From Pseudolabrys sp. (GTDB taxonomy: Bacteria; Pseudomonadota; Alphaproteobacteria; Rhizobiales; Xanthobacteraceae): a stretch of DNA of 15,850 nt. Shown here piece by piece: positions 1 to 6,212 of the stretch. The stretch lies in NCBI GenBank assembly GCA_019246455.1, contig JAFAQJ010000283.1, forward strand, positions 1 through 15,850, given 5' to 3'. A program made the position numbers and the translations under genes. Under the pieces are notes generated by a model, which ran no database searches, was not told where the DNA came from, and saw only the letters and a list, made by a program, of their open reading frames with translations. Position 1 is the stretch's first letter. Each line of letters begins with the position of its first letter.

Positions 1-391
1 TGACGGCCTTCATGCCGGGACCCACCAGCGCGGATAACGTCGCGCGCTGGCCGGCGCCGGTGACCTTGACCGCGAGCAGCGGTTCATTGGGTTCGACGGC
101 GGCGAGCACGAGACGCGGTCCGCCGGACAAGACGTCGGAAATTTTAGCAAACGAGCCGGTCGGCAGGTCGTTGCCGGGCCACGACACCTCACGCAGCATC
201 TCCGCTTCAAGTTGAGCGCCGAAGCGCAACGGCTGCTTGGCGACTACGATGGTCTTTACGGGCGCCTGCCGCGGCGCGGGCCCAGCGACTTGCCGCGCGG
301 CCTGGCCGTTCAACCAGCTCTGCGCGATGAACACAGCGAGCAGGCCGAACACGACGGCAAAAGCTATCATGACGAAAGTACTGGAACGCAT
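1..391 (-). CDS. cpaB: Flp/Tad pilus assembly protein CpaB (RcpC), 5' part only
   Basis: This is the first 130 codons of a minus-strand gene that runs off the window start. CpaB is a periplasmic or outer-membrane-associated assembly protein of Flp/Tad pili with an SAF domain. The protein begins MRSSTFVMIAFAVVFGLLAV, a single N-terminal membrane anchor (about residues 6-24). An SAF-like segment follows: VKTIVVAKQPLRFGAQLEAE, then MLREVSWPGNDLP, then a stretch ending in RLVLAAVEPNEPLLAVKVTG, typical of the family. The start at 391 was chosen because GGAAG (minus strand, 397-401) lies five bases upstream; an internal ATG at 370 has no such site and would cut into the anchor. It is divergent from the Flp pilin gene, and the rest of the tad locus presumably lies upstream of the window. 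Family assignment is firm; completeness beyond the window cannot be judged. Confidence 0.88.
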   Translation of the reverse strand, partial: MRSSTFVMIAFAVVFGLLAVFIAQSWLNGQAARQVAGPAPRQAPVKTIVVAKQPLRFGAQLEAEMLREVSWPGNDLPTGSFAKISDVLSGGPRLVLAAVEPNEPLLAVKVTGAGQRATLSALVGPGMKAV

Positions 392-806
392 AGCGGCTTC
401 CGATCTGTTCTGGATGGACGCCGGCATTTGCGCCCGTGAGGATCGGACTATCGAAGCCGCGAAGTATTCAATTGGTGAAGATCGGAGGCTTCCTCGCGCT
501 ATGCTCAAAAGCGGTTAAAGCGATTGCTTTGAATATTCCATTTCCGGTTCGGCAAAGTTCGAACTGGCATTGAGAAAAATTTGAGCGATCGGCGTGACAG
601 CGGAGCCTGCGCCTTTGAAAACGCTGACCAATCCTCAGTTCTGTGCGCTACATGCGATCTTGCTGAATCGCATTTGAAATAAACCGCCTGCTATTTCGCC
701 GAAATATTTTCCGCTCAGTTGCTTCAAACCACCGACCGCGCTCACCAGCAATTGTTAGCGGGTCACGGAACAAATTCGGATTTGTCACACCGAAGGGGGA
801 AGTCAA
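392..806. other. Divergent intergenic region between cpaB and the Flp pilin gene
   Basis: About 415 bases separate the two divergent pilus genes and must hold the promoters of both. It is more AT-rich than the flanks, for example around 520-590 and 655-715. I found no pair of hexamers good enough to call a sigma-70 promoter and no convincing -24/-12 sigma-54 site. The only clear structure is the short inverted repeat at 770-785, annotated separately. Short open frames over 12-518 are shadows of cpaB or lack plausible starts. Confidence 0.6.
770..785 (+). repeat. Perfect inverted repeat in the pilin leader
   Basis: ACAAAT, a TCGG loop, then ATTTGT forms a perfect 6-bp hairpin with a 4-base loop, ending 21 bases before the pilin ATG. 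It lies upstream of the ribosome binding site (GGGGGA at 795-800). It could stabilise the pilin mRNA or be an operator half-site pair; nothing in the sequence decides between these. Confidence 0.45.
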
Positions 807-974
807 ATGCTCAAAGCCGCATTTATCGCATTCTTGAATGATGAGACCGGAGTTGCCGCGATCGAATATGCGCTACTCGCCGCCGGCATCGCGCTGGTGA
901 TCATTGTCGCCGTCAATACCGTCGGCAGCGACGTTAATGACACCTTCACCAGCGTGTCGAACGGCCTTAACTAG
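807..974 (+). CDS. flp: Flp family type IVb pilin
   Basis: A 55-residue prepilin, the major subunit of Flp/Tad adhesive pili. The short leader MLKAAFIAFLNDETG ends in glycine 15, where the prepilin peptidase would cut. The mature part starts VAAIEYALLAAGIALVIIVA, giving the hallmark Glu at +5 and Tyr at +6, followed by one hydrophobic helix that buries in the membrane before assembly. The tail SDVNDTFTSVSNGLN is short and polar, as usual. A strong AAGGGGGA site lies six bases before the ATG, fitting a highly expressed subunit. The gene is divergent from cpaB and 36 bases before a TadG-like gene. The gene symbols flp and pilA are both used for this family. Length and motif leave little doubt. 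Confidence 0.93.
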   Translation: MLKAAFIAFLNDETGVAAIEYALLAAGIALVIIVAVNTVGSDVNDTFTSVSNGLN

Positions 975-1010
975 CCCGCGCGTTGTCGCATTTTCGCAAG
1001 GTCCATCCCC

Positions 1011-2333
1011 ATGCGTCGTCTATTCGGATTGCTGCGCGTCTTTGCCAACGCGCGTGACGGCAACGCCGCCATCGTCTTCGGCTTTACGCTTTTTCCGTTA
1101 TTGCTGCTCACTGGTGCTGCCGTCGACTTCAGCCACGGCAACGCGGCCAAGGCGTCGTTTCAATCGGCGCTCGATTCCACTGCGCTCCTTCTCGCTCGCG
1201 AGGCGGCGCTCGACACGCCGGCGCAATTGCAGACCAATGCCGAAAACTATTTCCACGCGCTGTTCAACAAGAGCGAAGCCACCAACGTCGCGATCAATGT
1301 GAGCTATTCGGGAGGTTCGGGCTCGCAGATCGTCATCAGCGGGTCGGCCTCGGTGCCTACCAACTTTATGGGCCTGATCGGCTACGACTCGCTTGCGATC
1401 AGCGGCTCGACGACGACCAAATGGGGGTCGTCGCGGCTGCGTGTCGCGCTGGTGCTCGACAACACCGGCTCGATGGCGAACTACAACAAGATCGGCGCGC
1501 TCAAGACCGCGACCAATAATCTACTTACGCAATTGCAGTCGGCGGGGTCGGGCTCGGATGACGTCTATGTCTCGATCGTGCCGTTCTCCAAGGACGTCAA
1601 TCTCAATCCGGCGAATGCGACCGCCGACTGGATCGACTGGGCCGACTGGGAGGCTAATAACGGGAGATGCACCGACACGCGCCGCCACTCGCTCAGCAGC
1701 TGCCTGTCGCATGGCGGCGTCTGGACGCCAGCGAGTCATACGGCATGGAACGGCTGTGTGATGGATCGTGGGGGCACTGTGGCGCCGGACGCGGCGAACT
1801 ACGACACCAATGTGCTGCCGCCTACGCCCGGCACTACTCCGTCACTGTTCGCAGCGGAGCAATACAGTTCCTGCACGCAAGCGGTCATGGGACTGAGCAC
1901 GAATTGGACCGCTATGACCACGCTGGTGAACGGCATGTCGCCATCCGGCAATACCAATCAGGCGATCGGGCTTGCGCTGGGATGGATGTCGCTGACGGGC
2001 GGGGGCCCGTTCACGGCGCCAGCAGAAGATCCGAATTACAAATACGTGCACGCCATCGTTCTGTTGACGGATGGTCTGAACACGCAGGATCGCTGGTATT
2101 CGACGCAATCATCGATTGACAACCGGCAGACGATGACTTGCAGCAACATCAAAGCAGCTGGGATCGTGCTCTACACCATTCAGGTCAATACCGATGGTGA
2201 CCCGACCTCGACGTTGCTCCAGCAATGCGCCAGCGAGCCGGAAAACTTCTTCCTGCTGACCAAATCCGACCAAATCGTCAGCGTTTTTCAGACCATCGGC
2301 ACCAATCTGACCAAGCTTTTCGTCGCACAATAA
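1011..2333 (+). CDS. TadG-like pilus assembly protein with VWA domain
   Basis: This 440-residue protein starts with a cytosolic NARDGNAAIVFGF segment and one membrane span (about 20-40), the TadE/TadG N-terminal signature. A von Willebrand A domain fills the rest from about residue 143. Its metal site is intact: D150-N-T-G-S154 after a VALVL strand, Thr315 in GNTNQAIG, and Asp354 in LLTDGLN. Residues 207-288 form an insert with WIDWADW and cysteines 220, 231, 249 and 288; further cysteines are at 377 and 406, consistent with disulfides in an extracytoplasmic domain. AAGG at 998-1001 is a usable ribosome site. In the Tad system such proteins are membrane-anchored minor pilin-like or assembly factors. 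Direct proximity to the pilin supports a pilus role. Other VWA proteins with a TadE_G anchor exist, so tadG is not assigned as a firm symbol. Confidence 0.85.
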   Translation: MRRLFGLLRVFANARDGNAAIVFGFTLFPLLLLTGAAVDFSHGNAAKASFQSALDSTALLLAREAALDTPAQLQTNAENYFHALFNKSEATNVAINVSYSGGSGSQIVISGSASVPTNFMGLIGYDSLAISGSTTTKWGSSRLRVALVLDNTGSMANYNKIGALKTATNNLLTQLQSAGSGSDDVYVSIVPFSKDVNLNPANATADWIDWADWEANNGRCTDTRRHSLSSCLSHGGVWTPASHTAWNGCVMDRGGTVAPDAANYDTNVLPPTPGTTPSLFAAEQYSSCTQAVMGLSTNWTAMTTLVNGMSPSGNTNQAIGLALGWMSLTGGGPFTAPAEDPNYKYVHAIVLLTDGLNTQDRWYSTQSSIDNRQTMTCSNIKAAGIVLYTIQVNTDGDPTSTLLQQCASEPENFFLLTKSDQIVSVFQTIGTNLTKLFVAQ

Positions 2334-2383
2334 GTCCGTATAAGTCGGAGAAGCGGCCTATGCAGTGATCAAAGGGAAGGGTT

Positions 2384-3991
2384 GTGCGGCAAAGCATTGA
2401 ACTTTGCTGCACAGCACGGCATTACCCTTGCGCCATGTCGTCGACCCGGCCGCTCAAAGCCAAATCCGCTACTAAATCCACGAAGCCGGCGTCGAAATCC
2501 GACGATCTGCCGCGTCTCACGCATCCAGAAATCCGCACCATCGTGCTTGGCATTCTGCTCGCGATGTTTTTGGGGGCGCTCGACCAGACTATCGTTGCGA
2601 CGGCGCTGCCGACCATCGGCCGGCATTTCAATAATCTGTCCGAGCTATCGTGGGTCGTGACTGCCTATCTGCTAACGTCGACCGCGGTAACGCCACTCTA
2701 CGGAAAACTCTCGGATATTCATGGCCGTAGAACGATGATGCTGATCGCGATCGTGATCTTCGTCGTCGGCTCGCTGGCCTGCGCGCTGGCGCCCAGCATC
2801 ACCATCCTCGTCCTGGCGCGCGCCCTGCAAGGCCTTGGCGGCGGTGGATTAATGGCGTTGGCGCAAACTATCATTGCCGACATCGTGTCGCCGCGCGAAC
2901 GCGGCCGCTATCAGGGCTACATCGGCGCGGTGTTCGCGACCTCCTCGATCGGCGGACCGGTGCTCGGCGGATTTCTGACCGAGCATCTCGATTGGTCGTT
3001 GATCTTCTGGATCAACCTGCCGCTCGGTCTCGCCGCGCTCGGCATGACCTCGAATGTCCTCAAGCGTGTGCCGTTCCAGCCGCGCAGACACAGGCTCGAC
3101 CTCATCGGCGCGCTGACCATGATCGCGGCCTCGGTGCTACTTCTGCTCGCTTTGTCGTGGGGCGGCCGCACCTATGACTGGATCTCGGCGCCGATCGGCG
3201 CGCTGTTTATCCTGTCGGCATTTTTCTGGGTGCTGTTCGGCTGGCGGTTGGTCGCGACCGCCGAGCCGTTTCTGCCGCTTGCGGTGCTCGCCAATCCGGT
3301 GGTGCGCTGCGCCGCGCTTGCCGGCGCCTGCTGCATGGGCGCGCTGGTCGGCATGACGATCTTTGTGCCGCTCTATTTCGAGGTCGTGCTGCATCTGACC
3401 GCGAGTGAATCCGGCCTTGCGCTCATTCCTTTGATGGCGGCGACGCCGCTGTTCTCGACCGTCGCAGGCCGGGCGATGTCGCACGTCACGCATTACAAGC
3501 GCATGCCGCTTCTCGGCTTGCCGGTTTCGATCCTGTGTCTGGGCGCGCTGGCGATCTGGCCAGCCACCATGCCGATCGTGCTAGTCGAGATTCTTCTGTT
3601 CCTGGTTGGCTGTGGCCTCGGCACCCTGTTTCCGGTGTCGACGGTCTGCCTGCAGAACGCCGTGCCACGATGGCAGATGGGTATCGCGACCGGCGCTGCG
3701 AACTTCTTCCGCGCGCTGTTCTCGGCGCTGATCGTCGCGGTGCTGGGTGCGATCGTGCTCGGCGGGCTCGGCGGTGTCACCGGCATGTCGATCGAGATGC
3801 TAGCGCGCACGGCGTCGGCGGGCGACCTCGCTTATGCGTTCCGCTTCGTATTCATGACCTGTGCTCTCGTCCTTTCGTTCGCGCTCACTTTTACAATTGC
3901 GATGGAAGAGAAACCGCTGAAGTCCTCGCTGGAACAGGCCCCGGCTGCGACCACGCCGCAGGGTCCGGCCACACAGATTCCGGCGGAGTAG
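2384..3991 (+). CDS. MFS transporter, DHA2 (14-span) drug exporter family
   Basis: This inner-membrane proton antiporter probably exports drugs or other amphiphiles. After a basic cytosolic N-terminus, the first span carries LDQTIVATALPTIG (residues 66-79), the DHA2 motif D. The loop between spans 2 and 3 has LYGKLSDIHGRR (motif A, about 105-116). Span 5 contains GGPVLGG, the antiporter motif C. Hydrophobic segments continue to about residue 510, consistent with 14 spans, and 535 residues is normal for EmrB-like proteins. Start choice is uncertain. The GTG at 2384 has GGGAAGGG at 2374-2381, whereas the in-frame ATG at 2435 has no visible ribosome site but removes 17 residues that look unlike the family (MRQSIELCCTARHYPCA). 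No membrane-fusion partner or regulator is adjacent, so the substrate cannot be inferred. Confidence 0.88.
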   Translation: MRQSIELCCTARHYPCAMSSTRPLKAKSATKSTKPASKSDDLPRLTHPEIRTIVLGILLAMFLGALDQTIVATALPTIGRHFNNLSELSWVVTAYLLTSTAVTPLYGKLSDIHGRRTMMLIAIVIFVVGSLACALAPSITILVLARALQGLGGGGLMALAQTIIADIVSPRERGRYQGYIGAVFATSSIGGPVLGGFLTEHLDWSLIFWINLPLGLAALGMTSNVLKRVPFQPRRHRLDLIGALTMIAASVLLLLALSWGGRTYDWISAPIGALFILSAFFWVLFGWRLVATAEPFLPLAVLANPVVRCAALAGACCMGALVGMTIFVPLYFEVVLHLTASESGLALIPLMAATPLFSTVAGRAMSHVTHYKRMPLLGLPVSILCLGALAIWPATMPIVLVEILLFLVGCGLGTLFPVSTVCLQNAVPRWQMGIATGAANFFRALFSALIVAVLGAIVLGGLGGVTGMSIEMLARTASAGDLAYAFRFVFMTCALVLSFALTFTIAMEEKPLKSSLEQAPAATTPQGPATQIPAE

Positions 3992-4080
3992 ACGCGCTGC
4001 CGCCAAACTGCGGGGTCGTTTGCGAGAAATCTGACATTTTTCGTGTTAAGGCGGCGCTCGCTGCGAACGTGATGTTGCGT

Positions 4081-4086
4081 TATAAT
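4081..4086 (+). promoter_or_regulatory. Consensus -10 box (TATAAT) directly before a lipoprotein start
   Basis: A perfect TATAAT ends seven bases before the ATG at 4094. No convincing -35 hexamer sits 16-18 bases upstream (the best is TCGCTG at 4058-4063). If the box is used, transcription would begin at about 4092-4094, practically on the start codon, and no Shine-Dalgarno sequence exists between them. Both points fit a leaderless mRNA. Confidence 0.4.
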
Positions 4087-4093
4087 TCACAGC

Positions 4094-4234
4094 ATGCCGG
4101 GTAAATTTCTCATATCCGTGTTGGCGATCGGACTACTTGCCGGTTCGCTCGGCGGCTGCAGCAAATGCGGCTGGGGTTGGAGCGCATTCAACGGCGAGCC
4201 GCAGGCCTGTCGCGGCGACGCGCCGGTCCGCTAG
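4094..4234 (+). CDS. Small lipoprotein, 46 residues, unknown function
   Basis: The product begins MPGKFLISVLAIGLLAGSLG and continues GCSKCGWGWSAFNGEP, ending GDAPVR. It has a short basic n-region, a hydrophobic core and a lipobox-like LGGC, so lipid attachment at Cys22 is expected. The mature peptide would be only 25 residues, with a second cysteine three residues on (CSKC), a Trp pair in GWGW, and a third cysteine near the end (QACR). I do not recognise a family with a known function. There is no ribosome binding site upstream, but a consensus -10 box ends at 4086, suggesting leaderless translation. The next gene starts three bases after the stop, so the two are probably cotranscribed. Being short, it is easily missed by gene callers. 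Confidence 0.6.
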   Translation: MPGKFLISVLAIGLLAGSLGGCSKCGWGWSAFNGEPQACRGDAPVR

Positions 4235-4237
4235 CCT

Positions 4238-4615
4238 TTGCGCCGGTTGTTCGCCGCATTGATGCTGATGGGTGCAGCGGCGGTTCAGGCGCAAGACGCG
4301 GCGCCATTGCCGGTTACGCTCGGCAACTACAAGCAGGCGATCGCCAATGCTGCGCTGGCGCAACTCAAGAACGTGACACTGGCCGGCGCGCTGATTTCGC
4401 CGTTGGTGCTGCCGCATCTGACGCAGCTCGGTGATTGGGTGGCGTGTCTGAAAACGGCGAACGGATTGTTTCTGGCGATTGTCGATCGTGACGCGGTGTC
4501 ATTCCGCCGCGCCGTGGTAATCGACGATTGCGAGCGCGCGACCTATACACCTTTGCCGCGGCCTATACCGGTGCATGCCAAAAAGGGCGAAGACGGCGCG
4601 CCGGCGCTGCGTTAA
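4238..4615 (+). CDS. Small periplasmic protein of unknown function
   Basis: A 125-residue protein with a clear signal peptide (MRRLFAALMLMGAAAVQAQ, likely cut after AQA). The mature part has a hydrophobic patch around residues 47-62 (TLAGALISPLVLPHLT), a segment WVACLKTANGLFLAIVDRD and a second cysteine in IDDCERATYTPLPRP. The two cysteines could form a disulfide in the periplasm. The TTG at 4238 is preferred because the in-frame ATG at 4262 would leave too short a signal peptide. There is no obvious Shine-Dalgarno site, and the three-base gap to the preceding lipoprotein stop suggests translational coupling. I recognise no catalytic motif. It is probably a lineage-restricted hypothetical protein working with its neighbour. 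Confidence 0.65.
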   Translation: MRRLFAALMLMGAAAVQAQDAAPLPVTLGNYKQAIANAALAQLKNVTLAGALISPLVLPHLTQLGDWVACLKTANGLFLAIVDRDAVSFRRAVVIDDCERATYTPLPRPIPVHAKKGEDGAPALR

Positions 4616-4639
4616 CCGCGCCGAGCGCAACGCTAGAAT
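4612..4639 (+). promoter_or_regulatory. Candidate sigma-70-type promoter
   Basis: TTAACC at 4612-4617 (four of six against TTGACA) and TAGAAT at 4634-4639 (five of six against TATAAT) are separated by 16 bases. The pair overlaps the stop codon of the preceding gene and would start transcription near 4646, about 40 bases before the next lipoprotein gene. It is a match by eye only. Confidence 0.33.
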
Positions 4640-4686
4640 ACTGCGGCTAAACCGGGCATACTCATTCGGAGCGGGGGAGTTGTCTG

Positions 4687-4965
4687 TTGCGTCGCGTCTT
4701 CACCATCATGGCCGTGCTGTGCGCCGGGCTGTCGCTCGGCGGCTGCGGCTCGCTCAACACAATTCTGTCGACCAGCATGGCCGATCTCGTCCCGCATTGG
4801 GCCGGCGGCCTGCCGCCGGACGCGCCGCCGCGGCCGGGCGATCCGCGTTACGACGAGTTCGAACGCGCGCAGCGCGCCCGCGCGCTGGTCCCACCCTCAG
4901 AAACCGGCAATGCCGAGACCAATAGCAGCGGTGCCGTCGAAGAAGCCGCCGCGCAGCCGCTGTGA
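4687..4965 (+). CDS. Small lipoprotein, 92 residues, unknown function
   Basis: The protein starts MRRVFTIMAVLCAGLSLGGC, a lipoprotein signal with lipobox LGGC and lipidation expected at Cys20. The mature part contains a Pro-rich stretch ADLVPHWAGGLPPDAPPRPG followed by DPRYDEFERAQRARAL and a low-complexity tail rich in Ala, Glu and Ser. From memory, the WAGGLP...APPRPG...YDEF pattern recurs in uncharacterised Bradyrhizobium-type lipoproteins, but I know of no function. The TTG at 4687 is supported by GGGGGAG about eight bases upstream; the in-frame ATG at 4708 would leave a signal too short. It is the third of four small exported proteins in a row. An outer or inner membrane location is inferred only from the lipobox. 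Confidence 0.75.
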   Translation: MRRVFTIMAVLCAGLSLGGCGSLNTILSTSMADLVPHWAGGLPPDAPPRPGDPRYDEFERAQRARALVPPSETGNAETNSSGAVEEAAAQPL

Positions 4966-5042
4966 ACCAAGACGACGCGGCTTTGCCGCATCTTTGCCCG
5001 ATTGAGTAGTTGAGTTAATCTTCGGCTCCGGGAATTGACACC

Positions 5043-5372
5043 ATGACGACACGACATTTGTCCGCAGCGGTTTTGTGCACCGGTTTGCTCGCGGGGGCAT
5101 TTTCGCTGGCGAGCGCCGCGGCGCGGGCCCAGGTCGGCGACGGTGGCAATAGTTCCGGAGGCATACCGTTGGGCGCCAACCTGATACAGCCTGACAAGGT
5201 CAAGACCGAGGAAGAAAAGCAACGCGATGCCGAACGGGATGCAGCTTACCGCGCTGCGATGAAGAAAATTCCGGCGCAGGCCCAGCCCTCCAACGACCCG
5301 TGGGGCGGGGTGCGCGAGCCGGCTAAACCGGCGGCCTCGGCGAAGAAGCAGACCGGCGCCAACGCGAAATGA
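5043..5372 (+). CDS. Small secreted protein of unknown function
   Basis: A 109-residue protein with a standard signal peptide (MTTRHLSAAVLCTGLLAGAF...AAARAQ, cut after ARA). The mature part has three segments: Gly-rich VGDGGNSSGGIPLG, a charged helix-like stretch KVKTEEEKQRDAERDAAYRA, and a basic Ala/Lys/Pro tail after DPWGGVREP. The charged block suggests a short coiled coil of about 25 residues. No enzyme motif is visible. The ribosome site is weak (GGGA about 11 bases upstream). It closes the run of small exported proteins; the first strong intrinsic terminator downstream is at 5541. The charged motif with DPWG resembles conserved hypothetical proteins of Bradyrhizobium relatives, from memory. 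Confidence 0.72.
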   Translation: MTTRHLSAAVLCTGLLAGAFSLASAAARAQVGDGGNSSGGIPLGANLIQPDKVKTEEEKQRDAERDAAYRAAMKKIPAQAQPSNDPWGGVREPAKPAASAKKQTGANAK

Positions 5373-5540
5373 AAGATACGGCGCACAGCCAACAATTTCT
5401 TACTGCCGCGGTGTCCAGCGCGAAACGCGCCTTAACCGCGCCTTCGGCATAGAGTCGTGCGTCGCTTCCGCCGCGCCACAGATAGCGCACAGTGACATTA
5501 CCCAACGCCGGGGAAGTCTGAGCACCGGCTTATGGGGGGA

Positions 5541-5574
5541 AGGCTCCGGCGCACAAAGGGCCGGAGCCTTTTTT
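5541..5574 (+). terminator. Strong intrinsic terminator
   Basis: AGGCTCCGGC (5541-5550) pairs perfectly with GCCGGAGCCT (5560-5569) around a 9-base loop and runs into six T residues (5569-5574). The T-tract is only on the plus strand, so it ends rightward transcription, either from the secreted-protein gene ending at 5372 or from a short untranslated transcript in between. Confidence 0.85.
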
Positions 5575-5993
5575 CGCCTAGGCTTAGAGCCGGGGTCCGG
5601 CTTCGGCTTGGCCCGCGGTTTGGCTGCGGCATCGTTGGTTTGAGTGGCATTGGCGGTTCCTCCGGCGGGAGTTTCAGAGGCGTATGCGGAGTGTCATCAG
5701 TCGGTGTCGGTGCGGCCGAGTCTCAATAAAAATAAAAAGCATAAGCCGTTTCGCAGTCGGTCTGTTTCATCTGAATTATCAATAAAATCCTATCGAATGA
5801 TTGAAGTAGGAAAGTAGTCCTTGACAGCGAGGCTGATCCGATTCCTGAAGGCCGCGCTCCACAACTGCACCGGGAACGGCACCTGCACGGGAGGGAACTC
5901 GCTAGGAACGGCTTAGTGTTGACGGCGTTGTTCTGCGATCAAGTGTTCCGGCCGTTGCTGGCGCGGAGCCTCTGCGATGCGGAAGAGGATGCG
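5575..5993. other. Intergenic, partly AT-rich stretch with no confident gene
   Basis: No convincing coding sequence is visible over about 420 bases. Bases 5725-5815 are markedly AT-rich for this genome (runs such as AATAAAAATAAAAAG), which suggests foreign DNA or a promoter-upstream element. A TTGACA occurs at 5821-5826 without a matching -10 box. On the minus strand an open frame across about 5699-5398 reads as an Ala/Lys/Pro-rich tail (for example DAAAKPRAKPKPDPGSKPRR) with no start codon; this may be the remnant of a lost gene. The TTG at 5916 could extend the next gene but has no ribosome site. Confidence 0.5.
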
Positions 5994-6152
5994 ATGGAAA
6001 GAACTCGGGAAGGCCACATCATCGAGACCGCGCGCGAGGCACGCGGCGGCGAACGTGGGCCGTCGGTTGTCGGGGTGTTGAGTATCAGTACTATAAGTGT
6101 GATCTCGTTGTTGGCGCTGGTGTGGTTCGTCTTCTTCAATCACGTCGCGTAA
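5994..6152 (+). CDS. Small single-span membrane protein, 52 residues
   Basis: The peptide has a charged cytosolic half (MERTREGHIIETAREARGGE, then RGPSVVGVL) followed by one hydrophobic segment SISTISVISLLALVWFVFFN ending HVA. GGAAGAGG lies five bases before this ATG, which is why it is preferred over an in-frame TTG at 5916 that would add 26 residues of unlikely sequence. The EAR-G-x-x-G-P block followed by one membrane helix recalls a group of tiny membrane proteins common in Hyphomicrobiales genomes. I know this from general memory and know no function. A strong terminator begins 11 bases after the stop, so the gene is probably the last or only one of its transcript. Confidence 0.7.
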   Translation: MERTREGHIIETAREARGGERGPSVVGVLSISTISVISLLALVWFVFFNHVA

Positions 6153-6163
6153 GGCGATGCAGC

Positions 6164-6190
6164 AAAGCCGTGGCGAATGCCGCGGCTTTT
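6164..6190 (+). terminator. Intrinsic terminator after the small membrane protein gene
   Basis: AAAGCCGTGGC (6164-6174) pairs with GCCGCGGCTTT (6179-6189) around a GAAT tetraloop, with one T-G wobble, and leads into TTTT (6187-6190), then GCATTTT. It sits directly after the stop at 6152 and before the helix-turn-helix gene at 6213. Confidence 0.82.
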
Positions 6191-6212
6191 GCATTTTGGA
6201 GGGGCGATCTAA

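Noticed and set aside
904..1302. 132-codon plus-strand frame overlapping the pilin and tadG starts
   Set aside because: Ser/Arg-rich shadow of the two pilus genes; no ribosome site and no motif.
5323..5505. 60-codon minus-strand frame starting MGNVTVRYLWRGGSDARLYA
   Set aside because: The first part has plausible codon use, but it overlaps the end of the secreted-protein gene tail to tail, has no ribosome site and no recognisable family; kept out as unsupported.
5821..5913. Short plus-strand frame LTARLIRFLKAALHNCTGNG and onward
   Set aside because: It starts with TTG that doubles as a TTGACA box, has no ribosome site and only about 30 codons. Not enough to call a gene.
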